Below, piece after piece: positions 16,294 to 25,039 of a stretch of DNA of 45,582 nt. Origin of the DNA: JAVZLH01 sp049700435 (GTDB lineage Archaea > Thermoproteota > Bathyarchaeia > Bathyarchaeales > Bathycorpusculaceae). The notes under the pieces were generated by a model, which saw only the letters and a program-made list of their open reading frames with translations, was not told the DNA's origin and ran no database searches. The position numbers and the translations under genes were made by a program. Location of the stretch: NCBI GenBank assembly GCA_049700435.1, contig JBNAVK010000006.1:1-45582 (forward strand), given 5' to 3'. The stretch's first letter is position 1. Every line of letters begins with the position of its first letter.

Positions 16294-17658
16294 TTAATTT
16301 TCTTCGGGTTCCATGTGAACTGTGACTATTGTTTCTGCAAACTGTTTCCTTATGTTTTCTTCAATTTCTGAGGCTATTTTATGCGCTTCTTCTATTGAAA
16401 GCCCTTTGGTGAAGCAGCAGTCTATGTTTATGTAGCGTTTCGTTTCCGCAACATAGGTTAGTATCCTTTTTATGCTGAATGTTTGCCTAAAATTTTCAGC
16501 CACCCTATAGACTATTTTTCTGATTTCTTCTTCATTTACTGTTGAGCCTCTTCGCAGTTTGGGGCTGAAGGGTTCTATGTGAACTGTTACGTTTTCAACG
16601 TTCTCTATTCTTTTGCTTATTTTGTTTTCGATTTTTTCGGCAAGTTCGTGGGCTTTTTGAACGGAGAGTTTTGGGCTTACACGCGCGTGTAATGTTATGT
16701 ATAGTTTGCCATTTGTGTAGACTGTGTTCACTTCATAAGCTTCTTTTACGCCTTCAATTTCGGTGGCAAGTTTCTCCACGAGTTTTTCTGTTTGCATCCC
16801 CTTTTCTAATGGTTCCACATGAATTGTGACGCTGACATTTCCCAAGGATTTCTTAAGCGCCTCTTCGACCTTTGACGCTAGAGTATGCGCCTCCTCAAAG
16901 CTCACGTAGTCCGGAACCTGCACCGTGGCTTCCACGAATGTTTTGGAGCCTGCCTTTCTCACTTTTAGGTTTTCACATTGGCAGATCCCATTTGTTGAGA
17001 GTATTTCTCTTCTCACTTTTTCTGCAACATCTTTGGATATGGCGTCGCTGAGTTCCATTCCGCTGCTCCAGACCAGTCTAATGCTGAAGTAAGTCAGTAG
17101 AATGCTTAGAACAATCGATGCGAATGCATCACCACTAGGATAAGACCCTATTGTTGCCAAGCCAAATCCTAAAAGAGCAAGTATCGTGGAGCTGAAGTCC
17201 GCCACTGCATGATAAAATCCAGCCTTCACCGTGGAGCTCTCGCTTTCAATTGCTTTTCTAAAAATGCCAATCCTAATGAAGTCTATGCATAATGTGTATC
17301 CTATTGCAATGAAACCAACAGACTCTAAATCCAGATTAATCGACGCGTTCTGCATAATCCTCAAGACCGCCTCATACATTATTAATAGGGCTATGCCAAT
17401 GAGGGCAATTCCACCGACTAAACCGCCTATCGACTCAAACTTCTCATGACCATACATATGCTCCTCATCAGGTGGTTTAAGAGAAGCCCTTGTCGTGAAA
17501 AAAAGCACAAGCATTGTTAAGGCATCAAGTAATGCGTGTGCACCGTCGCTTAAGATTGCTAGGCTCCCCACAGCGGTGCCCAAGATGACCTCTACAAATA
17601 CAACGCTTACTATAGCGATTGTTGAAATCTTCAAAGCTTTAAGTTTATTGTTACGCAT
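16294..17658 (-). CDS. Cation diffusion facilitator transporter with three tandem C-terminal domains
   Basis: The 454-residue protein has six predicted helices of the CDF family, which export divalent metals in exchange for protons. LSDGAHALLDALTM (helix 2) and YHAVADFSSTI (helix 5) give the intramembrane metal site. The usual single cytoplasmic dimerisation domain of about 80 residues is here repeated three times. Each repeat has a pattern such as SFEEAHTLASKVEEAL then VTIHVEPLE, SVQKAHELAEKIENKI then VTVHIEPFS, and SIEEAHKIASEIEENI then VTVHMEPEE. I start it at the ATG at 17658; an in-frame extension to 17784 is Cys/Lys-rich and runs through the divergent promoter. Confidence 0.9.
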   Translation of the reverse strand: MRNNKLKALKISTIAIVSVVFVEVILGTAVGSLAILSDGAHALLDALTMLVLFFTTRASLKPPDEEHMYGHEKFESIGGLVGGIALIGIALLIMYEAVLRIMQNASINLDLESVGFIAIGYTLCIDFIRIGIFRKAIESESSTVKAGFYHAVADFSSTILALLGFGLATIGSYPSGDAFASIVLSILLTYFSIRLVWSSGMELSDAISKDVAEKVRREILSTNGICQCENLKVRKAGSKTFVEATVQVPDYVSFEEAHTLASKVEEALKKSLGNVSVTIHVEPLEKGMQTEKLVEKLATEIEGVKEAYEVNTVYTNGKLYITLHARVSPKLSVQKAHELAEKIENKISKRIENVENVTVHIEPFSPKLRRGSTVNEEEIRKIVYRVAENFRQTFSIKRILTYVAETKRYINIDCCFTKGLSIEEAHKIASEIEENIRKQFAETIVTVHMEPEEN

Positions 17659-17806
17659 TAGTGCTTCGCATAAACTCTTGACGACGAGGGATTTAAGAAT
17701 TCTGAGGAGGGAATTCTGTTTTTGCCTCTTCAAAACAAAACATTTAAAACAAGAGTTGTATATGTATTTGGGATTAAAATGCAAGGTGAATGCTTTAACT
17801 TTGCCT

Positions 17807-17887
17807 ATGCGTCCTGAGTTTTATTCCGATTTTGGTAAGTGTCCGTTTTTTACGTCGGTTTTGGAGGTGTTATCTGATGAGCGTTAG
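17807..17887 (+). CDS. Possible 26-codon upstream ORF overlapping the AsnRS start
   Basis: A short frame from ATG at 17807 (or TTG at 17801) runs to TAG at 17885-17887 and overlaps the first 11 nt of the AsnRS gene in another frame. It begins MRPEFYSDFG and contains the AsnRS Shine-Dalgarno sequence. AAGGTGA at 17783-17789 could serve it, though spacing is long. It lies downstream of a TTTAAAA TATA candidate near 17740, so it would be in the mRNA. Coding is not proven. Confidence 0.25.
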   Translation: MRPEFYSDFGKCPFFTSVLEVLSDER

Positions 17888-19169
17888 CGACATCCTAGAC
17901 GGAAAATTAACTGAAAAAGAAGTTGAAGTAAAAGGTTGGCTTTTAACAAAGCGTTCCAGCGGCGGAGTGCAATTTCTAGTGGTGAGAGATGGAACTGGAA
18001 TGATGCAAGCAACAGTCCACAAAGACGAAGTTTCAGAAAAAGTCTTTGAAGACGCAGACAAGCTAACGCAGGAATCGTCGCTGATAATTAGGGGAACGGT
18101 GAAAGAAGATAAAAGAGCGCCGGGCGGCTACGAAATAAGGGTTAAAGACTTGCAAATTGTCCATTTGGCAGAAAGGGAGTATCCTCTAGCCAAGAAGGAA
18201 CATGGAATCGATTTCTTGATGGGCTTTAGGCAGCTTTGGATAAGAAGCCCAAGACAGTTTGCCATACTGAAAATCAGAGCAGAAGTGGTGAAGGCATGCA
18301 GGGATTTCCTAGACGAAAATGGCTTTACCCTAACAGATTCGCCTATTCTCACTCCAGCCTCTGTTGAAGGAGTGGCAACCCTCTTTGAAGTCCCATATTT
18401 CGGAGACAAAGCCTTTCTAACACAAAGCGGACAGCTTTACGTAGAGGCCACAATAGCAACTTTTGGGAAAGTTTACTGTTTCGGACCAACGTTCCGCGCG
18501 GAAAAATCGAAGACGCCACGCCATTTGACGGAGTTTTGGATGGTTGAGCCGGAGATGGCTTTCTGCGGTTTCGAGGAGAACTTGAAACTTCAAGAAGACA
18601 TGGTAACCTACATAGTAAGGAGGGTTTTGGAGAGAAGAGGCAGAGAGTTGGCAGTTTTAAAAAGAGATGTTCAGCCCTTAAAGAAAGTGGAACCTCCCTT
18701 TGAAAGAATAAGCTACACAGAAGCTGTGGAAATGTTGCAGAAAGCCGGGCACAAAATAGAGTGGGGAGAAGATTTGGGAGCCCCCCATGAAAGGTTCATC
18801 TCCCTCCAATTTGAGAAACCAGTTTTTGTTCACAGATACCCAGCCAAAGCCAAAGCTTTCTACATGCAACCAGACCCACAAGACCCGAAGGTTGTTCTTT
18901 GCGCGGATTTAATGGCGCCCGAAGGATACGGCGAAATCATAGGTGGAAGTCAAAGAATTCACGATTTGAAATTGCTTGAGCAGAGAATAGAAGAGTTTGG
19001 CTTGCCAAAGGAGGCTTACGAGTGGTATCTGGATTTGAGAAGGTATGGTTCAGTGCCACACTCTGGGTTTGGGCTAGGACTTGAGAGAACCGTGATGTGG
19101 ATATGCAAGCTAAAGCACATACGCGAGACGATACCCTTCCCGAGAACCATAACTAGGATTTACCCGTAA
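17877..19169 (+). CDS. asnS: Asparaginyl-tRNA synthetase
   Basis: This 430-residue class IIb synthetase has an N-terminal OB anticodon-binding domain (VEVKGWLLTKRSSGGVQFLV) and a catalytic core. FGPTFRAEKSKTPRHLTEFW is motif 2, and GFGLGLERTVMWICKLKHIR is motif 3. VEGVATLFEVPYFGDKAFLT and the overall core look like AsnRS or an archaeal AspRS/AsnRS relative. I favour AsnRS because of the GGVQFLVVRDG and ERISYTEAVEMLQ segments. ATG at 17877 has a consensus GGAGGTG at 17863-17869 with 7 nt spacing. Aspartyl specificity cannot be fully excluded. Confidence 0.87.
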   Translation: MSVSDILDGKLTEKEVEVKGWLLTKRSSGGVQFLVVRDGTGMMQATVHKDEVSEKVFEDADKLTQESSLIIRGTVKEDKRAPGGYEIRVKDLQIVHLAEREYPLAKKEHGIDFLMGFRQLWIRSPRQFAILKIRAEVVKACRDFLDENGFTLTDSPILTPASVEGVATLFEVPYFGDKAFLTQSGQLYVEATIATFGKVYCFGPTFRAEKSKTPRHLTEFWMVEPEMAFCGFEENLKLQEDMVTYIVRRVLERRGRELAVLKRDVQPLKKVEPPFERISYTEAVEMLQKAGHKIEWGEDLGAPHERFISLQFEKPVFVHRYPAKAKAFYMQPDPQDPKVVLCADLMAPEGYGEIIGGSQRIHDLKLLEQRIEEFGLPKEAYEWYLDLRRYGSVPHSGFGLGLERTVMWICKLKHIRETIPFPRTITRIYP

Positions 19170-19197
19170 GCTAGCCTCAAACGCAGTGTTGGAAAAG

Positions 19198-19223
19198 ACA
19201 GCACATTTTCCATTTAGTGCTGT
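19198..19223. repeat. Inverted repeat upstream of the Pat-like gene
   Basis: ACAGCAC (19198-19204) and GTGCTGT (19217-19223) are a perfect 7-bp inverted repeat around a 12-nt AT-rich centre. It lies about 10-15 nt upstream of a TATA-like TTTTAAAG (near 19234). It could be an operator for the acyl-CoA synthetase/acetyltransferase gene or a hairpin in the AsnRS 3' end. It is not followed by a T-run, so an operator is more likely. Confidence 0.4.
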
Positions 19224-19300
19224 GTAGCTTAGGAACATTTTAAAGGATATTTATTGTATATACTAATATGTGAAAAGCGATTCTGCGAGAACGGAGGATC

Positions 19301-21973
19301 TTGAGGGTGGGCACTGAAAATCTTGACAAAATTTTCAATCCCAAAAGAATAGCAGTCATAGGTGCAAGCGACGAGGAAGGGTCCGTTGGCGCCAAGCTTA
19401 TCCGAAATATGGTCGGCGTAGGCTACGAGGGAGTGGTTTACCCTGTTAACCCTTTCAGACCCACGGTTCAAGGCATAACTGCCTACCCAAGCGTCACCAA
19501 AATCCCATGGCAAGTAGATCTCGCAGTTATAGCAACACCAGCGCACACGGTTCCACAAATTATAGAAGAATGTGGAAAAGCTGGAGTAGCAGGAGCAATT
19601 ATAATTTCTGCGGGTTTTAGAGAAACGGGAAAAGAGGGAGAAGCCCTTGAAAATCAGGTTCTTGAACTTAAAAACAAGTATGGAATGCGCATAATTGGAC
19701 CTAACAGCCTTGGGATAATGCGTCCAAAAATCAGGTTGAACGCCACATTCGCGGACAAAACGGCTATGCCTGGAAGAATAGCTTTTATTTCTCAAAGCGC
19801 GGCGTTATGTGCTTCTGTTTTGGACTGGGCTTCAGAAGCAAACATAGGGTTTAGCGCTGTGGCGTCGACTGGCTCGATGATTGATGTAGATTTTGGAGAC
19901 TTGATTGATTATTTTGGAAATGATCCTCAAACACGAAGCATCATACTCTACATTGAATCTGTCAAAAACGCACGAAAGTTTATGAGCGCAGCAAGAGGAT
20001 TCGCAAGAGCCAAACCCATTGTGGTTGTAAAGGCTGGACGATTTCCAGAAAGTGCAGAAGCAGCGTTTTCTCATATTGGTTCATTATGCGGAGAGGATGC
20101 GGTTTACGATGCTGCCTTTAAGCGTGCCGGAATAGTTCGCGTCGAAGCAATAAATGACCTCTTCAACTGCGCAGAAGCGCTGGCAATGCAGTCAAACCCG
20201 AAGGGCCCAAACCTTACAATAATCACTAACGCTGGCGGACCAAGCATAATGGCTACCGACTGCCTCATCGCGCGGGGTGGACGCCTCGCACAGTTAAGCA
20301 ATGAGACTATTCAAGCTTTGAGAAATGCTTTGCCATCCTATTGCCGCGCCGCAAATCCCATCGACATTTTAGAAGAAGCTACTGTGGATAGATTCAGAAC
20401 GGTTATGGAAATATGCTTCAAAGACCAGAACAGTGATGGCTTTTTAATTATATACACTCCTCAAGGCGCAGCCAAACCCTTGGCAACCGCAAAGGCTATA
20501 ATAGAAATTTCAAGACAAACCACAAAACCAGTCCTCACCTCATTTATAGGCGAAGACGAATGCCGAAAGGCTAGACAATTACTGCAAAAGAATAACATCC
20601 CAGCGTTCAACACGCCGGAGCAGGCAGTTTCCACCTTCATGTACATGTACAGCTACACTCAAAATTTGGAGTTGCTTTACGAAACTCCTGAAGAGCTTTC
20701 TGTTGAGTTAACTATTCCAACTTTTCTTAAAGAGATTTTGAGGAGAGCCTTCAGCGAGGGACGAAGAGTCTTAACTCAACCCGAGTCTCTCCAGTTTCTC
20801 GAAGCATACAAAATTCCAACAGTAAGAACCATGACTGCAAAAACCCCAGAAGAAGCTGAGGCTATAGCTTCCGCATTGGGATATCCTGTTGTTATGAAGG
20901 CTCTTTCGCCACAGATAACCCATAAATTCAAGGCTGAAGGCGTTATTCTAAACGTTTGGTCGCCGGCGGAAGTCAAAATGTTCTTCAATGAGTTGGCGGA
21001 AAAAGTCAAAAGCTACAGTTCTGAAGCAGAGTTTCAAGGCGTAATAATACAGCCCATGATCAGAAAAAGCGGATGTGAACTGCTGATTGGTTCAAAGAAA
21101 GACCCACAATTTGGCTCTGTAATAATTTTTGGCATGGGCGGCGTGGCAACAGAAATATTACAAGATATAAGTGTGGGACTTCCCCCATTAAATCAAGTTC
21201 TTGCAAGACGACTTATGGAAGGAACTAAAATCTACAGACTTTCAGAGTCCAGCGGCTTACACCTCAATTTCAAGGTGCTTGAAGAGATTCTAGTGAAGTT
21301 TTCACAGCTTGTCATGGATTTCCCAGAGATAAAGGAGATTGATGTGAATCCGTTGCTGGTCGATGAAACGGGCGCTGTGGCAGTTGACGCTAGAATAGTT
21401 ATAGAGGCTGAAAAGATTCCACGCGAAACCCGAACCCACGAACATCTCGTGATAGTCCCCTACCCCAAAAAGTACATTACCCAATGGACGTTAAAAGATG
21501 GAAGCCCAGTTACTCTCCGTCCAATAAAACCCGAAGATGAAACGTTACTGCGTGAACTTTACTGCTCTTTGTCTGAAGAAACCATGCGTCTCCGATTCTT
21601 TCAAGTCTTCAAAGAAGTCCCTCACAAAACCTTAACGCGTTATTGTAACATAGATTATGATCGTGAGATGGCGATAGTTGCGGAGATGCGGAAAGAGCGG
21701 AAAAACATAATCGGCGTTGCCCTATTAACATTAGAGCCAGGTGGAAAACGTGGAGAATTTGCGGTTCTCGTGGGCGACCAATGGCAAGGGCTTGGATTGG
21801 GTTCAAAGCTTCTTGATTATATCATTGAAGTTGGCAAAGATATGGGGCTAAAGACGATTTACGGCTACGTGATTTCGGAAAACAGAAGGATGATTGATAT
21901 GTGCACAAAAAAGGGTTTCAAGATACAACCCTTTGACAGCGAACTTTCCGTTGCGGAGTTAGAAATATCCTAG
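19301..21973 (+). CDS. ADP-forming acyl-CoA synthetase fused to a GNAT acetyltransferase (Pat-like)
   Basis: The 890-residue fusion has three parts. Residues 1-460 are the CoA-binding/ligase alpha domains (KRIAVIGASDEEGSVGAKLI), with the phosphorylatable His258 in FSHIGSLCGED. Residues 470-705 are the ATP-grasp beta domain, with His541 in SPQITHKFKAEGV. Residues 735-890 are a GNAT domain with QWQGLGLGSKLLDY binding acetyl-CoA. This architecture is that of bacterial Pat/PatZ protein acetyltransferases, which inactivate acetyl-CoA synthetase. Those enzymes, as I recall, have lost the catalytic His, which is kept here, so ADP-forming synthetase activity may remain. TTG at 19301 or GTG at 19307 (GGAGG at 19293-19297, 9 nt) is the start. 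It converges with acs. Confidence 0.92.
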   Translation: MRVGTENLDKIFNPKRIAVIGASDEEGSVGAKLIRNMVGVGYEGVVYPVNPFRPTVQGITAYPSVTKIPWQVDLAVIATPAHTVPQIIEECGKAGVAGAIIISAGFRETGKEGEALENQVLELKNKYGMRIIGPNSLGIMRPKIRLNATFADKTAMPGRIAFISQSAALCASVLDWASEANIGFSAVASTGSMIDVDFGDLIDYFGNDPQTRSIILYIESVKNARKFMSAARGFARAKPIVVVKAGRFPESAEAAFSHIGSLCGEDAVYDAAFKRAGIVRVEAINDLFNCAEALAMQSNPKGPNLTIITNAGGPSIMATDCLIARGGRLAQLSNETIQALRNALPSYCRAANPIDILEEATVDRFRTVMEICFKDQNSDGFLIIYTPQGAAKPLATAKAIIEISRQTTKPVLTSFIGEDECRKARQLLQKNNIPAFNTPEQAVSTFMYMYSYTQNLELLYETPEELSVELTIPTFLKEILRRAFSEGRRVLTQPESLQFLEAYKIPTVRTMTAKTPEEAEAIASALGYPVVMKALSPQITHKFKAEGVILNVWSPAEVKMFFNELAEKVKSYSSEAEFQGVIIQPMIRKSGCELLIGSKKDPQFGSVIIFGMGGVATEILQDISVGLPPLNQVLARRLMEGTKIYRLSESSGLHLNFKVLEEILVKFSQLVMDFPEIKEIDVNPLLVDETGAVAVDARIVIEAEKIPRETRTHEHLVIVPYPKKYITQWTLKDGSPVTLRPIKPEDETLLRELYCSLSEETMRLRFFQVFKEVPHKTLTRYCNIDYDREMAIVAEMRKERKNIIGVALLTLEPGGKRGEFAVLVGDQWQGLGLGSKLLDYIIEVGKDMGLKTIYGYVISENRRMIDMCTKKGFKIQPFDSELSVAELEIS

Positions 21974-22028
21974 CATTCTTTCCCAAAACAATTTTTGGAA
22001 AAAGGGAAACGGAAAATTATGTTCACGT

Positions 22029-24068
22029 TTATTTGCGTTCAAGAGCAGCTTTCACAGATTCGTAGGCTTTCTTTGCTTCCTCAACAGCAACTCCGTCTTC
22101 CAGTGTGCTGACATCGCCAAGATTTGCTCCTGAAATTATCGCCTTCAACAGCCGCCGCATAATCTTGCCGCTTCTTGTTTTAGGAACCGCGTCGACAAAG
22201 GCTATGGTAGTATCAGATGCGACAAGAGCGCCAATGGTGCTTCTTAAATGCTTTCGCAACTCCTCAGCCAATTCCTGACTCGGCGAATAACCTTGTCTAA
22301 GAACCGCAAAGATGAATGGCGTCTGCCCCTTCACAGGGTCATCTTTGCCGACGCAAGCTGCCTCCGCCACTGCTGGATGCTTCACCATAGCTGACTCTAC
22401 TTCAGCCGTTCCAATTCTGTGACCCGCAACTTTGAGAACATCGTCAGCCCTTCCCAAAACCCAAATGTACCCATCTTGGTCTTTTATGGCGAAGTCTCCA
22501 GTGTAAAAGTAAAGCTTACCCTTAAACCTCGACCAATAAACGTCAACGTACCTCTGCGGACTTTTGTATAAAGTCATAAGCATTCCAGGCCACGGCGATG
22601 TTATGGCAAAGTATCCCCTAACCCCAGGCTTGCACGGGTTTCCATCGTCATCGAGAACATCCATAGTGACTCCTGGCAGGGGATAACCATTTGTTCCCGG
22701 CTTGAGGGGGAATATTTTTCCCATTCCAGGAAAGTGTCCTGTGAGTATGTGTCCTGTTTCCGTCATCCACCAAGTGCTTGATGCGACAATGTCTTCTCTG
22801 CCAGTGTTCTTGAAATACCAGTTGAATGCTTCGGGGTTTATGGGTTCGCCGACGCTGTGGACGATTCTCAGGGTTGATAAGTCGTGTTTTTTGACGAGTT
22901 CTTCCGGGAACTTCATTAGCATTCTAATTGCTGTTGGCGCAGTGTAGAATATTGTTGCGCCGTATCTCTCGATTATGCTCCACCACCTGTCTGGCTGCGG
23001 ATAGTCTGGAGCTCCCTCATACATTATTGACGTTAAACCAGTCATGAGCGGTCCATAAACAATGTATGAGTGCCCAGTAACCCATCCGATGTCTGCCGTG
23101 CACCAATAAATATCATCCTCACGCACATCAAATATCAACTTCATAGTTGCATACAAACCCACGGCGTAACCGCCTACAGAATGCTGCGCCCCTTTTGGAG
23201 CGGCTGTCGTGCCCGAAGTGTAAAGTATGTATGAGAAATCTTCTGAGCCGCATTTTTCAACTGGGATGTTAACGTTTTGTGGCACATCCTTAATTAGTTC
23301 ATGATGCCAAACATCCGTCTCGTTGTTCCATGGGATTTCGTTACCCGCCCTTTTGACTACAATTACTTTTTCTATTTTAAGCCCGTTTTGTGCGCATATT
23401 TTAACTGCCTCGTCAACGATGGGTTTCAGGCTTATTAAACGTCCTCTTCTGTAGAAACCGTCTGCTGTGACGATGATTCGGGCGCCGCCGTCTATTGCCC
23501 TTGTAGCCAAAGCTTCTGAGCTGAAGCCGCTGTAAACTATGCTGTGGCGCGCGCCTAATCTTTGTGTCGCAAGCATGTAGAGTGGAAGCTCTGGAATCAT
23601 AGGCAAATAGAATGTCAGGATTTCTCCTTTTTTGACCTTCAGTTTTTCTTTCAAGGCGTAGCTAATAATATTTGATATTTTGTGAAGGTCGTAATATGTG
23701 AACTTTCGAATTTCTTTTGGTTGCTGTAGCGTTTCATCCCATGGCTCTCCTTCCCATATTAGAGCCAGCTTGTTTTTTCTACCTTGGGCGATTTGCCAGT
23801 CTGTAGCCAAATAGGCCAGGTTCGTTTCGCCTCCGACAAACCACCTGTAGAATGGGGGGTTGCTGTCATCCAACACCTTATTCCACTTTTTAAACCAGAA
23901 AATTTCGTTTGCCCACTTTTCCCACCATTCTTCCATTGCCTTTTTATCTTTCACTGTGCCTTCATACCATTTTTTGAAGTCGTCTTTGTCCCAAACCTTG
24001 TCTTTCCAGCTTGGCGGTATTATGTTTGTTTCAAATTCTTTGTAAACCTCTATTGATTCCTTAGCCAT
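22029..24068 (-). CDS. acs: Acetyl-CoA synthetase, AMP-forming
   Basis: This 679-residue enzyme makes acetyl-CoA from acetate, ATP and CoA through acetyl-AMP. The P-loop-like core is YILYTSGTTAAPKGAQHS, and STWWMTETGHIL carries the Trp that limits the acyl pocket to acetate-sized substrates. YTGDFAIKDQDGYIWVLGR and DDVLKVAGHRIGTAEVES are the hinge and adenylation motifs. PKTRSGKIMRR holds the catalytic Lys (about K635), the site acetylated by Pat enzymes. AAGGTGAT lies 6 nt before the ATG. The partners are the Pat-like gene downstream (convergent) and the acetate transporter upstream. Confidence 0.96.
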   Translation of the reverse strand: MAKESIEVYKEFETNIIPPSWKDKVWDKDDFKKWYEGTVKDKKAMEEWWEKWANEIFWFKKWNKVLDDSNPPFYRWFVGGETNLAYLATDWQIAQGRKNKLALIWEGEPWDETLQQPKEIRKFTYYDLHKISNIISYALKEKLKVKKGEILTFYLPMIPELPLYMLATQRLGARHSIVYSGFSSEALATRAIDGGARIIVTADGFYRRGRLISLKPIVDEAVKICAQNGLKIEKVIVVKRAGNEIPWNNETDVWHHELIKDVPQNVNIPVEKCGSEDFSYILYTSGTTAAPKGAQHSVGGYAVGLYATMKLIFDVREDDIYWCTADIGWVTGHSYIVYGPLMTGLTSIMYEGAPDYPQPDRWWSIIERYGATIFYTAPTAIRMLMKFPEELVKKHDLSTLRIVHSVGEPINPEAFNWYFKNTGREDIVASSTWWMTETGHILTGHFPGMGKIFPLKPGTNGYPLPGVTMDVLDDDGNPCKPGVRGYFAITSPWPGMLMTLYKSPQRYVDVYWSRFKGKLYFYTGDFAIKDQDGYIWVLGRADDVLKVAGHRIGTAEVESAMVKHPAVAEAACVGKDDPVKGQTPFIFAVLRQGYSPSQELAEELRKHLRSTIGALVASDTTIAFVDAVPKTRSGKIMRRLLKAIISGANLGDVSTLEDGVAVEEAKKAYESVKAALERK

Positions 24069-24230
24069 TCGCTTATCACCTTTTGATTTTGTTGTTTTCT
24101 TTTTGGAAAACTTATTATCGTATATATGTATTTAGGTTATCTTGAAGGGGAATTATTGTTGCATCGCTTTCAGATTTAACTATGCACAGTGTTTCAATTT
24201 TTATTGTTTTTGAAAAATGGTGGAGGGCAG

Positions 24231-24878
24231 CTATTGGCTTACCGGACCTATTGGCAACACCGTTTTTCCATGCGCTTCGTTCAGTACTTCTGCTAACGCA
24301 AGATAAACTGCGCTGAAGCCGCAGATGACGCCTTCAACCCCGATAATTTGTGTGAACAAGTTTATGGTTTCGGTTGGAGTTGACGGGTAGTAAGCAAGTA
24401 TTGCTGATTTGGCTGCAAGCAAGAAGAACAGTATTGCAAGGCTCATGAAAACGAATTGCAGTGCACGATTGGTTTTCAAAGTGCCAAAGAACATGACGAA
24501 CGTGAAGAGCCCCCACATGAAGAAGTAGGCTGCAAATGCCTCATTACTGACAGTCCATGGAGTATAGCCTCCATAGAAAGGCCAAACGCCAAACATCGCA
24601 ACGTTACGCGTTCCAAGCCAGTTTAAAGCCACAAAGGACAGCCAGAATAATCCGTATGATGTGAATGCTGTCGTTCCAAAGGTGTTGCCCTTCTTATACT
24701 CCAGTATGCCCGCGATAATTTGTGCTAAACCACCATAGAATATGCCCATTCCAAGAATCATACCGTCAATTCCGCCTAACCGAGCGTTATGAACAAAATT
24801 CAAAAGGACAGTTGTCATCCCAAAACCTAACAAGCCAAGCGGGGCTGGATTTGCCGATTTCTCGCTCATATCATTCAC
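24231..24878 (-). CDS. satP: Acetate uptake transporter, GPR1/FUN34/SatP (YaaH) family
   Basis: This 215-residue membrane protein with six helices begins with the family signature NPAPLGLLGFGMTTVLLNF (residues 10-28). It continues with MGIFYGGLAQIIAGILEYKKGNTFGTTAFTS-like helices; GLAQIIAG and FGTTAF are conserved. The family moves acetate or succinate with protons through a hexameric channel-like assembly. GTG at 24878 or ATG at 24869 is the start. It lies 162 nt upstream of acs on the same strand, which supports acetate as the substrate. Confidence 0.9.
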   Translation of the reverse strand: MNDMSEKSANPAPLGLLGFGMTTVLLNFVHNARLGGIDGMILGMGIFYGGLAQIIAGILEYKKGNTFGTTAFTSYGLFWLSFVALNWLGTRNVAMFGVWPFYGGYTPWTVSNEAFAAYFFMWGLFTFVMFFGTLKTNRALQFVFMSLAILFFLLAAKSAILAYYPSTPTETINLFTQIIGVEGVICGFSAVYLALAEVLNEAHGKTVLPIGPVSQ

Positions 24879-25039
24879 ACTTTCTAGTCTAATGAAAACG
24901 CTCTTTGAAGCCCCTTTTCATATAAGCTTTTCTTAGCGACAATTTCCATTTCAAGATTTTATATCCAAGAAATTACGGAGATAATCAGTTTATGGAACTT
25001 TCAACTTCGCTCACTTGAGGCTTCATGTGTTGTTTTAAA

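Noticed and set aside
17659..17784. N-terminal extension of the cation efflux protein
   Set aside because: It is Cys/Lys-rich, unlike family N-termini, and runs through the divergent asnS promoter region.
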